Below the pieces are notes generated by a model. The model was not told where the DNA came from, ran no database searches, and saw only the letters and a list, made by a program, of their open reading frames with translations. This document shows positions 1-18,472 of a stretch of 64,000 nucleotides of DNA, one piece after another. The first letter of the stretch is position 1; each line of letters begins with the position of its first letter. Origin of the DNA: Ascaris suum (lineage: Eukaryota > Nematoda > Chromadorea > Rhabditida > Ascarididae); the NCBI GenBank assembly GCA_013433145.1, contig CM024187.1, positions 682,001 to 746,000 of the forward strand. The letters are read 5' to 3'. The translations under genes and the position numbers were made by a program.

Positions 1-763
1 GATGGTCACTGTCTGTTTGGAAGTGGTTCAAAACTTCGGCGTTTTTTACGATTATTGCCTTATTCACCAAGATGTAGCCTATTTCGTTTCTTGCATCTCC
101 ACTGGGGCTTCTCCAAGTCCATTTTTTGCTGTCTTTTTTTAAAAAAACGCATTCGTGATTTTCATCCTGTTATTTTCGCAAAAATCAACTAGTTGTTGTC
201 CGCGTGGATTCCGCATTCCCAATCCAAAATTCTCAACTGACTGCTCTCCTGGTATTCGTGCTCCAGCTAGCGTTAAAATCATCCATTATAACGGTGAACG
301 TAGACCGCTCTTCATTAACTACAGCTGTCAGGTCATCCAAGAATTGCGTATACTCTTCACTGCTTTGCCCTCCGTGTGGTGCATATATTTGATTTAGTCG
401 CATGTTTGTTTTTCTATTGATCTTAACTTTGATTTGTGCGATTCTAGGAGACTGAGAAGAGAATGACATTATCTTAGCCTTCCATTCTTCCGAAACATAA
501 AATCCGACCCCACCCCGCGACGTCTCATGCTCTCCCCGGTAAAACAAGCAGTTACAGTTTGGCCGGTCGACGGCCTCTTTGCCTTTCCTTCTTATTTCTG
601 CTGAGCCGATTATATCGAGATTGATTTTTGACGCCTCTTCTTTCAATTCCTCCAACCGATCACTCGATAGCAGCGTCCTTGCTTTATACGTACACAGGTT
701 GAACATGGTCGCGTGAAGGTCAGGGCTTTCTCTTGCCCGTTGGATGCTGGCGAATCGATTCAC
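1..763 (-). mobile_element. RTE-type non-LTR retrotransposon relic, endonuclease domain
   Basis: On the minus strand, reading from 763 down, the translation matches the apurinic-like endonuclease of RTE-clade retrotransposons, which nicks target DNA to prime reverse transcription. Visible motifs in order: an NLCTYKARTLLSSDRL block (usual family form CTYNART), DIIGSAEIRRKG with the metal-binding Glu, RGGVGFYVSEEW, QIYAPHG, and IMDDFNAS (usually GDFNA). Near 260-280 a one-base shift moves the frame. It then continues as ENFGLGMRNPRGQQLVDFCE, shifts again in the T/A run near 135-145, and resumes as KWTWRSPSGDARNEIGYIL and finally the TDSDH catalytic motif at the window edge. Two frameshifts and a stop at 233-235 mean it cannot encode a working protein. 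The reverse transcriptase would lie to the left of the window. The assignment to RTE rests on motif order and recall of the family. Confidence 0.85.
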
Positions 764-965
764 CGTTGTTCCTCTTGTGATGGTCGGAGCTTACTTGAAG
801 CCGATCGCGTAGCAGCGAATGTTGAACGATGAATGATCTTGCATGATCTCTTAAAATTCCCATGACTTTCTAGTTTGATACGCTGCTGCATTTCCCGTGA
901 GGCTTTCTTCATGTTCTCATGATGGCAAAAAATACTGGAACGTAGGACATGTGTATTATATACAC

Positions 966-967
<2 letters not shown>

Positions 968-1056
<89 letters not shown>
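968..1056. repeat. TA dinucleotide microsatellite
   Basis: About 89 bases of uninterrupted alternating T and A. It lies about 200 bases outside the 5' side of the RTE relic. Tyr-Ile repeat reading frames through it on both strands are artefacts. Confidence 0.97.
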
Positions 1057-1059
<3 letters not shown>

Positions 1060-3549
1060 TACGCACTTTATTTCAAAACCTGCAACAAAATATAAACAGG
1101 AGGCGAGAAATACAACAAAGCACGAAGATGGCGAAATACGGTTTGAAAGGTGTATCGCCCAAAAATGAAACAGCAATAAACTATCAATGTCGCAAACGAA
1201 GCAAAATTTCAGGCAAACAAGTGCGCGTGTGCGAGATTTAGTGAAGACTGCACCATTAAAAACCTTTCGGTGTGTTTACTTGTGGATGTGAGCCTACCTC
1301 GTTTCACTTTCATCTTCAAAAATGAAAAAGAAACGAGAAAGCCTGGTGGACCGTGGAATGGAAGTTTCGCAAATAATACAGGTGGAGAAAATAATCGCCG
1401 CATTAACGGAAAACTGCGTTCTATTCTAAACGTTTTGTCCATAAGGCGTATGAAACTCTTTTTCTGCCTCACATCAAAACTCATTTACGTTAGATAACAA
1501 TTTATTCCACTTTTCGATGTGTATTTTGTATCTTTTTCAATGTACGTGAACAGACTTTCTTCCACTTCACATAGGAACTAGTCGGTAGATGGTAAACTTT
1601 ATTTTTAAAAGCTGCCCGAATTTCACTCATCAAATTTCATAACAACTTTACTGAGTTATCTTAAACTATCAGCCAAACATATATGCAAAACGCACACAAA
1701 CAGGTACTGCGTTTGTAAGGTGAACTTTGCCACACTTCAATTCATCGAAAATGGACGCAGTGCGCTAAGTATGTCGATCAACATTTTCGAGCATTACGGC
1801 AACGCCTCAACCTTAAAAAAATGTGTGCTACGCAAGCAAGCTGGAGACGATGCGAGAACCTCAACGCGCGAACCACAAACTTTGATCGACGAAACGAATT
1901 TTCGTGAAATCTCGGATAAAATTTCAAATGAAAAGCCCTTTTCCTTCAAACATTTCGGAGAAGTAACTCCTGTTTAGATAAAAGTTCCCCGTCGAGTATG
2001 GCTTTTCTGAAAGTCATGACGAACGACAACGAGTTGGAACAAGCCAAAGAGGCAAACTCACCGCAGCGAAATCTATACCATGGACTGATCACAGAAAACT
2101 AATTCTACTTTCGCTCTCCATTTTCCGCTTATGTTACAGAAGCTTGAAAGTGAGATAAGAATATGAAACCAACTGAGAATATAAGCGATCGAAAGGATGG
2201 CTTCAAAACTAACGCGTTCCTGAAATCTGTCAAAATCGGGGAAAAAAAACAAATAACCGTCACAGGAGACTGCTCAGTTGTCAGTTCGCGTGCACCCAGA
2301 TGTGTTTGATGGTCTTCTTCTGTGTGTTCGTTATCGTTTTTGATGGTACTCCTCTTTCCGTAACGTACCGGAACAATCGTCTTGGGACGCATTTTTATTC
2401 CTTAAATGGCATTGGTAATATGCTCAACGGTTGACCACAGTCATTTACAACCTATTACGAAATAAACGAATACGTATTCAGAGGTTTCAAAGCGCAATAC
2501 TGACATGGACATGGAAAACAGAACGTGAACGCAAAAAGTTGAAGAATATAATGTATGAGAGAGTATAAATGACATAACGAGAACATTGTTTGGTTTTGCA
2601 GTTCTGCGAATTCAGAAAAAAAGCTACTTCCCAACATGTACAAAGTTAATCGACGTCAAATTATTCTAACTTCGCTTCCGCTGGGCACCGCGAAGAGGTG
2701 TGCGAGTGATAACGTAAAACGACGTCGCAATTATAAACTTCTTCGGTAAGGTACACATAACATAGAAAATTTTATGCATAATGACAAATAAGTATGGGTT
2801 GCCTGGACCTAGAACGGCGAGATGAATCCAATTTACACGTAGTGTTGGTTAAGATGCTACGGGAAGGCTGTGTTAGTTGGTAAAATTCTGCACTTCTGTG
2901 GTTGTGTTACAAATTGCAGAGAACGATGGGCCATCCAGAAAATGCACTTCTGGTGCATCAGTTGAGCTGAAATTTTGCACGCATACGTTATTTGGTGTTC
3001 TGAGTTGAACGGGTGCAAAAAAACTGCATGTTTATAGAGAAAGAAATTGCATATTACTGCTAGAAATTTTCGAGTTGCCGTGATGGGCGTCATTAGTGGT
3101 ATGCAGCGTGCGGAGTACGGTAGTCCCGCGTACGTAGTGCTGTGCACGAGCTCAGCTTCGTTCGCGGTTCGCAAATGGGGTGCCATCGTTAAATGCAAGA
3201 GTGCCAAGAAAACATTAGCGTAGAATGCAATGAACTTCCATATTAAGCACCGAAGTTCAGAAGAGCAATGAACGCTTTAAAACGAGCTGAAAATCCCCAA
3301 TAAACTTAAAAACAAGTTTGAACTATTTAAAAGCCTCAAATAGAAGTGATTAAAAAATATGCTCAAATTTCAAACGTCCGAGAGGCATAAGATGGCGCCC
3401 TCAGTAGAATTTGCGTCGAAAATAAGGGACTACACGATTGTTGCAGCCCAATAACATAACAGGAAAGAAAGCGCACCTATTGAAATAATTGAAAATTACG
3501 TAATCTCGCAAAACAAATCGAAATCTTTCATAACGACGCGATCAAAGAT

Positions 3550-3604
3550 GTATCTCATTTATACACATCTGGATGAGGCACACCTAACGAATAGTTTCAT
3601 TAAA
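3550..3604 (+). repeat. 55-base direct repeat, copy 1
   Basis: Begins GTATCTCATTTATACACATC and ends TAGTTTCATTAAA. The second copy, at 4003-4057, is identical as far as I can read. The flanks differ on both sides. There is no TE terminal motif at either end that I can recognise. Confidence 0.9.
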
Positions 3605-4002
3605 CATCAAAGTAAAGCAGGATAAAAAAAGCAAATGCAACACTAAGCAACAACGGCGAAAATATTTTGTCGTATTAGACAACACTGCCATTATTTTTTC
3701 ATTTATTATCAAAAAATTAAAGATTAGAAAATTACCTGGTCTCTGCGTTTAAATCGTGCTTTCTCACGATATACTCTTAGATTTCTTGCGACGATTTTAT
3801 GATTTTATTACTGAATGAGCAGCACCGCGTCGCTCACCAAAAATTCCGATGGTCTCTTTTTGTCTTTCTTTTGCACGTGTATTTGTGGATAAGTCTACCC
3901 CCACTTCCTATATACCCGTGACTAGATGGAAGGAATAATCGTAATTGGCAGTTTATACAAGGCGGAATAGAAAAGAACGACAACACCTCATCAACCAATC
4001 AA

Positions 4003-4057
4003 GTATCTCATTTATACACATCTGGATGAGGCACACCTAACGAATAGTTTCATTAAA
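4003..4057 (+). repeat. 55-base direct repeat, copy 2
   Basis: Second copy of the unit at 3550-3604, 453 bases downstream in the same orientation. Identity over the whole unit suggests a recent duplication or the flanks of an insertion, since neutral sequence would have diverged. Confidence 0.9.
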
Positions 4058-7000
4058 TCCTCCATAACTCCACATAACTCAGAATCCTCCACATAACTCA
4101 TCCAAGGATAACGATAATTCTAGCAGTGGTGAAAAGAATTTCAATACCGAATTGGCGATTTTCTGCAAAAGTGAGAATACAGTACATGGGCAAACAATAC
4201 GAAAGAAAAGAATTTTATGTGAATTTGTTCATCCACCATTTCAGAAATTTTAATAAATCCTCTGTGGACGTTGCAATCTCGGGACTTTCAGTTCAGCCTT
4301 TGTTATGAACCATCCGAAAGAGTACAAAACCGTGCATAAAACATGATTTACTTGAACTAGCCTTCTGCACCATCCTGAAGAAATCATCATTTGACTAATA
4401 ATAGCATGAAGGTTCACATTTCAACAGTTGAGACTTCCAAACGACATGAAACACTAGGCCATCAAGCTTAGCGAGATGACTTTCCAAATCTTCAAAAGTT
4501 TTGCTCACCAACACAGAACCTCACTCGCCAGCTGTCTAAAACGGATGGCCTAGTTTTGAGAATTCAGCCAGTTGAACTTTGAGTAAGAGAAATTCGCTCT
4601 AGAAAACCATGTGTCCGGACTAGCAGGACTTCACAGAATGTCAGCAGCACTAACGCGGCCCTACCCTGCTGCAAGAGATGCTCACAGTGAAATCACATAT
4701 CCAGTTTGAAAGACATGCAGCAAAGAGCGGACTGCCTTTAACGTCATGCGATGAAGCTCTGTAAACGACGATCAGTGAAAGAAGCAAGTCTGAATCTCCC
4801 ATGACTTAGACCTACAACCGTACAACTGCTTCCGGAAGTCGTTTGCAAACCCTTCCAATCAGCTGCACAGCGAATGCAAATTCCATTATATTCTGTGAGC
4901 GAACAATTTGCATACAGTATCATCAACCGGAACGAAACAACAGATAGGAGGTCGATGATCCCATCGCATACAACCGCATTCGCCAATCTTGCCGACATGC
5001 TCTTTGTTTCGCGACCTGCAACCAGTAACAGACACAAATCATCATCAGGCGCTTCCCCAAACAACCATAATATCGCACAGGAATGAGGTGATGAAAAAAA
5101 TGACAGCGCATGTTCATCTGTTACTGGATATATGTCCTAACTTTGTCGGCAAAAGAACAAGCGGTATCCATTCACTCTTGCCATGGCTATCACCGCAAAA
5201 CTCTCGGAAGCAATATAATGTATGAGAATCATGTTTTACGCGAATCTCGTTCCGTTCGAAGTCGGAAGCAACATACCAGTCGGTGCTGATGTCGAAGTCG
5301 GTGCGGATTTCGGATGAGAATGCATCTTGATAATGCCAACTACGCATCTCCTCTCCCATCAATTCAATGACCGAAAAACTGACGAATGCAAAGACGTTTG
5401 ATTGCAACCGACCAATATTCACCTCTCGATAAAACGACTGATGCGCATTCGACTACTATTAAAATTCCTCAGAAATCCAAAACCTTTGGTTACAAAAACG
5501 ACTATTACTAAGTTAAGAAAAAAAAACCCCCAGCAACGACAACTGCTTCATTCCCTTCAGCTTAAGAGAAGATTCTCCGCGACAGCGTCGAGGCAAGTAA
5601 ACTATTCAACGTCGACACTTCACTAGTTTTAACTCGACCAAGAGACCAGACCTTTTCCAGTCGTTGACTAAGAAATTGTTGGAATATGATAGAACATTCA
5701 GAGTTACTTCACTATTTGAGATACGGTGGATGGATCATCAGCAATGAATTGTTCGCTCCGAGATAATACACACAAGACGAATTGATAGTTTTAATGCAAT
5801 GAACGACACCAAATCACATATCACAGTATAACTTGCAGACATCACTCAACGGAATATTCGGAAAGGTACTTTATTCCATCAGTAACGAGAAGATAGCCCC
5901 GAAGAATCGTTACTCTTTTATTGAAATTGTATACTGAACCTTCTCGGAATGGATAGGTTTATAGACGCGATTATCGAACAGCTACTGACACAAGTGTAGG
6001 TGGACAGCACAGAAATGTATGACTGGAGCATGCCACATCAACCTACCTATAACAAACACAATCGAGCATACCACTTCAAACATCCCTCGATTATTTCCTT
6101 TTCAACACTTGAGGGCCACAAACGCTAAGAATACATGTGCAGTTTTACAAGCATAAATATATACACCTCCCAATAGTGTTAATCCAGAACAAAGTCGGCT
6201 CATTTCACAATTAAAGGCAAGGATAGGAGTTAACTCATTTTAACAAACGTTTCCACACAGAAAAGAAGCAGATGCAACGCGCCATACTCTCTAGAAAATT
6301 TAGTCGCTGGCGCATACTCAAGACCTCATTGCTCAACTGGTGCTGCCAGCTCAACACATGTTGTAAACCTCGGATTGCTGAGATGGCTGCGATGGCTTTG
6401 GACTCCCGCTGGGATCTGCGTTCAGAAAACACCACATAGCTTTGAATCCCAACCTGATGAAGCAATCAGTAAACATTAGCAAAGTTGTGTTCTGAAAGCA
6501 CCTAATTGGTGAAAAGCACCTAAATGAAAAATATTTTGAAACCAATAAAAGTAGTCCGGGTCGCATTAACAACAGTTATTTTTACCATCCCTGTAGTTCG
6601 TCCTGCAAATATACGTGACATTTTTCTAGCCTAAGCTGCATCAAGAAATTAAAAATCGCCTGACGTTTTCGATATTTCCGGAACTCGAGTCGAGGTCTAC
6701 AACACACAGACAAGCGCCAACACGCTTACGAAAATAAACACATAGCAAACGTGACCTCTATATTGCAGGAGCAGCGGTGAAAAATACAATAGAAACGACG
6801 CCAAAAAAAAAACAAACTTCAAATAGCTCAAGTTAGACAGGCTGGCCATGCCAATGAATCCGAGTAAATCTGCCTGCCAGGTGGATAGTTACGTGCATAA
6901 AGTGGCAAGTGGCAAGGTATACTTTAATATTTCTCTTAAATTATACTTTTTAACGTTAACATGCCACATAAGTTCTCAAAATATACGCAGCTTTCCCACC

Positions 7001-8203
7001 CATTCCAGCGATTTCCCGCAACAGTATATAAGATTTCTACGATAGACAAGCGCAACAAAGCATCTGGCACGATAAGCACCTTTTATATTCTGCTCACTGC
7101 AGCATACGATTCATTTCCGATAAATAATAAAAAACATTGCGCTCATTCGACTAATCCGACCCAAATACAAACTTCCCATGAAAGATTTATAGGACCTCTA
7201 TGACAAAAATACAAACCTCCCTCTTGCATTTTTTTTTGCAAAAATTGCAAAACTGAACAGAAAGCAATTTTTTGAGTTGCACTACTATGACCATTTTGCA
7301 ATAATGCACAAATTTAGAACAGAAACACAAGTCCCTTCTTTTGTTATTAAGTATTACCGAGTCCTGCAAAACGACAGCAACAAAAAACGAAGACTTTGCT
7401 GACGATGACATGGAAGAGGGTCATTCAACAAAGATTCAAGGCGAAGACAGAGAGAAGTAAGATTTTAAAGGTGGGACAGCACGTGTGAATCCACCCAATC
7501 GTTTTCGATTATCAAACCCGCACCACAGCAGACACAACGTAGAAAACAAACTAAACTATGCAAGCAGGTGGATCGGAAGCAACTATGAGGAAGAGTTACG
7601 ATCACCAGGCTTGAAAGGAATTGTCAATCTCGAAGGAGGCAAAAATCCTCTCTTGCGTGCCAAAAAATGGTTCAATGCCAAGGAGGTTTTGGAGAAAGGA
7701 AGAAACTTACTGACGAATTCAGTGCGATGAACACCTACATCGAGATTGAATTATGTCAAGCAGCGAGATAACTGAGAATTTCTTTGGACTGTCCTGTACT
7801 ATCCAGCGCTGCCGATGCGAAAATGCAAAAACCCAAGTATTGAAGCGTCACACAGAATGCATCACATTTCATCCAGCTGCATGATCATTGCAAAAGCGCT
7901 CAGCAGTCAAAGCACATCGATGTTCCCTTCGTGTATTCGACCACTGTTCATCACAGCCGGTAATCTAGCTCCACCGATATAGGCAACAGGTTACACCCTC
8001 CTGCATGCTCTTCAATCAGCCGTCGTTGTGTCTGAACGAAATACTACTTGTCTGCCAAGTGCTGCTAAGACAGTTCGAAGTAGAAGCCTGCTGATGTCTA
8101 GCAATGACGAATCGTTTTCTGCAGTCGCGAGTGAAACTTCGCACTTTGAATAGCATGGAGAGAAGCTTCCAGACCGAATGATTCGGTGCGTCTGAGTCAG
8201 AAC

Positions 8204-8339
8204 AATATACCAATCTCAACAACATTTGGAAAGGTTAGACCTCGTACACGCGCTCGCGTAGATCAAGACATCCGAGTTCCCATGTCGTTCCCGTATATAA
8301 TATACCAATCTCAACAACATACAGTTCCCGAGTTCCCAT
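8204..8339 (+). repeat. Small interleaved direct duplication
   Basis: A 22-base unit beginning AATATACCAATCTC occurs at 8204-8225 and 8299-8320. A 12-base unit CCGAGTTCCCAT occurs at 8272-8283 and again at 8328-8339. The order (long, short, long, short) suggests a local tandem duplication whose spacer has since changed. Confidence 0.75.
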
Positions 8340-10440
8340 CAAGACAAACTCCTCCTAGACGTAAGAAATCAAGAAGCGGACGGCAGCTCGCGTGGAGGGG
8401 CTGCCTTATGTTATTTTCAAGAGAAGCGTTAACCAACTATAAGGACTAGCGTTAAGCTGAAACACATCTCCACTAAACAGCTGTTCAAATAAACCCAAGC
8501 ACCTTGGAGCCATCGGATTAGAATGACATGCTGTATGAGGCTAAAACTTATCCGCCATACTGCGTAAAGGAGCACCACGAAACGTCTCAACACTCCGACA
8601 GAAAATCACTCTATTAGAAGCATATCGGGGTACCGCATCTCCAGATGACCAGCATGTGCGAGCGTGGGCATCATTACATGTTTGGACTGCCTCCTGCTGG
8701 CTTCCGAAGGTGAACTCAAAGTCGACTTAAACTGGTGAAACGCATCCTTTCACGGTCACTCTTCCCTTATATTCCTGTGCAAATCTTCCCATAAGCTCAG
8801 TTAAGTGATGCAGTTCAACAAGAAATAATAAAAGATCTTGTTTCACTGAGCAAGCCAATCACTAATATTCAACTGCAGCGTCCTACTTTTATCCCGAAAG
8901 AATATAACAAGCCAATGCTGCAATGCTCAGCTATATTTAGGCTTCCAATCTTGAACGGGGAGCGGACGGCTGCGACCACCTTCGTTATTTCCAGCTTAGC
9001 AAAGTGTACGGAACTCCCTTTCTCTATCTGTCCTTCCTCTCTCACCCTCCACGAAAAATATGTGGTTGCATATTTGAGGGGAAAAAAAACGAGAAAAAAC
9101 TTGAATTCATCTTTTCTTTATGGTCATATTAAAAGATTTACTTTGCCGGAAAGAACACGATGGAGGTTGTAATTTAAGGCCAGCTTAGTGCTACTTTGGA
9201 GGTATTTTGATGGATATTCCCCCTCTTTTTGGAATCAATCGCGTCTCATCATCTAGTCTCAAAAACTTCCGTGATCGTTGGCATTTGATCCTTTCATCGT
9301 GATCCCATTTATGCCGCTCCTTTGGTAGATGGTACCATAAACAACAGGGACATAAGAATTACCTCAACCAGAAGATAATGTGCAGAAACAATTCCATAAA
9401 ATTTCATTAATGCACGTCGCAAAAGATGGCATTCCATTTGCGTTTATCTTCTGTCGCGGCTCACAATCCACCTCACCTTTTTTACCAAAATGGCACTGCA
9501 GCAGAAAAATAACGTCGGCAAAGCATAGATATGTAGGCAAATGGGGATGCGAAAATGAGTGAAGGAAGGGAAGGAAAATCAAGTGGAGAAAGCAGGTTGT
9601 GATCAGCTCATTTGGGAACAAAAAATGTTACTAAATTAACAGGGCTTCAAGCCATGTCTTTGAAAAAACCACAGTTGCGCTGCAACACACGACAATTTTC
9701 AACTATAATTTCAAACAAGGACTGTTCCACAAGCACCACAGAACTCATTCGTCAGCTGCGCAAATGTCACTTGCACCCTTCTCAGCAATCATCCCTTTAT
9801 CTAGGACCCCTTCACTTCAACCTATACGAGCCAAATTAAACCTTTTATACCACCTGCTTCATTTTCACGAGTAAAGAGACCACTATCTCACGCTCAAGTA
9901 TGGAGAGTATGCGAAACTTAGAAAAATCCAAATGTGCCCTTCGCAACGGGTAAGCTAATCACTCAGCCAGATTCTATCCGTTAATACGATAGCAGAAAAT
10001 ACTAGTAAAAGGAAGAACCCTGACTTTGGCCCACGCCGTAAATTAACTCGAGCAGAAGTTTAACATGCTCGTCTCCGCGCGATCACTTTGAGCTTGCAGC
10101 GCTGTCATTCGGTGCCTCGGCATAGCATGAGAACTGCCCAACCACGTCAACCCTTCATGGTAGAACAGTCGATAATTAATGCCAGTGACTGAGAGTAGCC
10201 TTTGGCTGCGAAATTACAAAATCGAAGACAACAAAGAACCAAGCTTCACCGAATTTTATGGTGCAAAATCTGGTTGATGAAAGCCATACTATCTGTAATC
10301 GGCTCATAATTTACAACACATTAGTACCTCCGGAATGATAAACCTTCAATACAAAAAAGCCAGCGTGACGCTTGCATACGTGATTGAAAGGTAGATGAAT
10401 ATGCTGGAAGAGCGCTGAAACGCATAATAATCCACCCGCG

Positions 10441-15011
<4,571 letters not shown>

Positions 15012-15390
15012 GATAGAGTTGTTGGCTGCTCACTGAACACGCGAATCGACAACCAATCTAGCTGGATGCGCAGCCCGCGCGAACACCACCTTTACCTCGC
15101 TTTCTTTACACTTCTTCCTTGCATTAACGAGTCTTCAACATACAAAACCTGCAATCCACAACAACTGTAAGTCTCAATCTGTTTGCAGTGCACCAAACGC
15201 TCGCAGAATTTAACAGTGCATTCCTTCAATGAACTACTTCTTATCGCGTAAGATGTAGAAAAATTTTGAGAAACGACTACACACGCAGAAGGAAGTCGCT
15301 GATCTGAAAATGTGGAAGGGAGATGGACAGACAGATTAAAACAAAGGCGAAGACACGGACACAAGATGAGAGTTTGCGAGAAGAGTGACG

Positions 15391-15480
15391 GGTAGGGTAT
15401 GCAGGGGGGGGGGGAGGAGGTGGGAAGGCAGAGGTGGATTGGGAGGAGGTGGAGTGAGTGGAGGGAAGTATATAGAAGGA
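15391..15480. repeat. Purine-rich tract with G11 run
   Basis: Nearly pure G and A on the plus strand, with eleven consecutive G at 15404-15414 followed by many GGAGG and GTGG steps. Such DNA can form G-quadruplex or triplex structure. The 146-codon minus-strand frame across it owes its Pro/Ser/Leu content to this composition. Confidence 0.8.
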
Positions 15481-16387
15481 TTGCAGTTATAAGATGAAGT
15501 TTGTAACTTGCACGGCATGCATCATACGACAAATACTTGTTATACTAAAGCAGAAATAGATCATACTTCATTATGACCTTCTTGGGCAGTGAAATTGCAA
15601 GTTCAGGAAGATTCAAATTTATCACGTGTAAAATGTGACGTTGCACATTTGTCACCGTTACATGATTGCCGTCCGTCTCTTCTTTGTTGGATCCCTTACG
15701 CAGGATAATATTCTATCTCTTGTCAAACCACAGACATTTGAAACCTCTCTTGTAATCTTCCTTGTTGGAGCCCTTTAACCTCAACTTTTCATAGGTTCTT
15801 TCCTGCCAAATTGGCAGCCGTGAGGACAAGTCTTAGCTCCAACTAAAAAAATGCACCTTTCAATAAAGTGCATCAGGAAAAACAAACACAGTTCTTGCTT
15901 TCCCCCTGAATTTTGAAACCATTTTCCACTGTAAATAAAGATGTCCGCTTTCGCCGACCAGTACGTAGACGAAGCGGTGCAACGCGAAGCCTGTCAGAAT
16001 GATTCAACGAACACTGCAGTCTCTTATTACGTCATCTTCATTTCATACTATTGTAATGTTGGTCTGTTTGATATAAATACATTTACGTATGTCCACTTCC
16101 AGATATCACAGTTGACATAAGCCCTTGCTCTTCACCTTCAAATGGGAGCTGTCAATCCAAACTGGCATACAGTGAGTCCACTATATGGCGTATTCGCAAA
16201 CTAAAGGCGGGGAAAGTAGATTCGAGAACAATATCATATTCGAAGCTGAAAACATGAAAAGACGCACCCCATCAAATTTCCTTGGATATATATAAGCTCT
16301 TGTCATTTTCATATACACACACACTGGGAACGCGGGCATATATACGTATATAAGCATGAATGTAAATGTAAACAAAAGTAAATATGC

Positions 16388-16606
<219 letters not shown>

Positions 16607-17732
16607 CGGGTGACCCAAAACTTCCTGCACAAACCTTACTTTACCACAAAACTGCAACTGTCCGTAGTCTAACGACCGGTTTATTTATTCGCAACAATTC
16701 CACACTGCTGTCATCTTTCTTAATGCAGACTTGCAATCGGATCCAGAAAAGGAATAAAGGAGGACTTAACACGACGCGGCATCTATAAAGCCATTGCCTA
16801 AGAGAGTTTTCTTTAAAAACATAATGCACGAATGAGATGACGAAACGTTCCAGTGGAAAGATGACAAATGAGGAGCCAATGGGAGTCATTTATAGCGATG
16901 CTTTGTGAACGCGTCATCAACATACGCTAAGCAAGAATAAATTTTTACCCCGGCGATGCAACATTCCACGCCACAAACTGCTGCTTTAGGCGTTTCAAGT
17001 GCACCGACCTGCGGTACGTTAGACGCGTTTAAAGATAGGGCCTGAGACAGCGGTCCCATCTCTTAACACCTCGCTAAGTTGAAGCCTATCCATATTCCAC
17101 CTGAAAGTTTGTTAACAGCGCAACTTGCAAGCCTTACTGTGATTTACATAAAAGATGCAATAACTATACTCTCCGTGCCCCAAACTTAACTTTTACTCAA
17201 CACTCTCTTGTATCCTCCTTCACCATGAAAACAAGGTGGTGAAACAGTGACTCGTCGCACATCCACTTCGTACCTTTTAAAGAAACCGTCGACAAACTGT
17301 CATACCCCCTATCAACGCAGTCCTTGAATAAGCAAACGCAACAACAACTCAGTAGGAAGCCAACCTGTTGAAGTTTATCTTCCCTCGTTGTAACAAAAAT
17401 GGATTCACGTTCGACGTCACTTATCATGTCAACACAGAAATCGGATAAACTGACTGAGGTCTGGTGAGGAGACTGCAACTGCATGAAGTATGAGTGCAAC
17501 ACCTTTTGCAAAGATATGTTAAATTGCGAAATGTGCGCAAGACAAGTTGTGGTTCTTTTTTTTTCCTGTAGTACCTACGCGACACAGCATTATTCATCTT
17601 GCAATAAGAAAAAAAAGCCGAAAACTACCCCCTCGAGAAATCGGCTGGATAGTTTACAACTCTGAAATGTGCATGCAAACATATCAAACATATATGTACA
17701 GAATCCAAGCTAAATACATACAAGATCATCTC

Positions 17733-17756
<24 letters not shown>
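17733..17756 (+). repeat. A24 homopolymer
   Basis: Twenty-four consecutive A on the plus strand. It could be the tail of a retroposed sequence, but I find no recognisable element immediately to its left and no clear target-site duplication. Confidence 0.9.
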
Positions 17757-17764
<8 letters not shown>

Positions 17765-18472
17765 GACGTGTTTACGCATGTCAATGTTGGACTACCACGA
17801 CGGAATGCTGCGTCACATTGGCTCAGAGTCCTTATGCACTGAAACAAGCAATTCATGTCAAATTCACCGCCCCGTGTGCTATTTTTTTCAGCTTTATTAT
17901 CACTTTGAAGTAAAGTTGCGCTCAGTTTTTCCCCACACTGAGCAGGAAAAATTGGCATTTATGACGTATGAGAAAGATTGTTGTTTCACGATTTAGTGCC
18001 TATAGTCTCACAGACAGCTCTTCCCGGAAGCTAACGTTCAACAATTTTAAAAGGCAAGATCGCAGAAGAAATTTTACAGCCATGTTTCTGATAGAGGTCG
18101 CACTTCGTTTTGCTTCCGGATCGAACCACCATCCATTGCTTAGTTTTTCTGAAGGAAGGGATTAAAACGAGCACATTGTATGTGAAAGAGTTTTTATTGT
18201 TTTCGTTATTAGCGGTCATCATGAATCATTCCCAGCCTCAAATTTTTCTTGCATTTTTATTTCTGGGAGATCTTCGTATAACACAATACAAATAACATTA
18301 TTTAACAACGTTCGTTTTGATTTTCATTACTCAGTTACCCAAGTATAAGTAGGTGATGCTGATAACGACGGTGGATGCGGGAATGTAACGAAACTGCAGG
18401 CCGATAATCAGATTGATTTCCATGTGGGCAAATTTCAGCAGGCGTTCACATCGGCCGAAGAGGTGATGAGAA

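Larger units (their letters stand above)
764..10440. other. Gene-free stretch left of arf-6
   Basis: About 9.7 kb in which I can support no gene. Open frames are short and overlap on both strands, and none shows a known motif or a consistent acceptor-to-donor exon series. It contains the TA tract at 968-1056, a 55-base direct duplication (3550-3604 and 4003-4057), a smaller duplication near 8.2-8.34 kb and short tandem CATAACTC-type repeats at about 4060-4100. The stretch 4.5-8.5 kb has somewhat higher GC and long open frames broken by stops, which could be an old transposon, but I recognise no protease, reverse transcriptase or integrase motif. Confidence 0.6.

Noticed and set aside
897..1241. 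Long Tyr-Ile repeat open frames over the TA tracts (also 16181-16788 and 57215-57625)
   Set aside because: Pure translation of TA microsatellites, open on both strands. No protein.
15092..15532. 146-codon minus-strand open frame
   Set aside because: Its Pro/Ser/Leu content comes from the purine-rich tract on the other strand. No domain seen.
17547..17996. 149-codon frame through the A24 run
   Set aside because: The Lys run is the homopolymer and the rest shows no motif or splice support.
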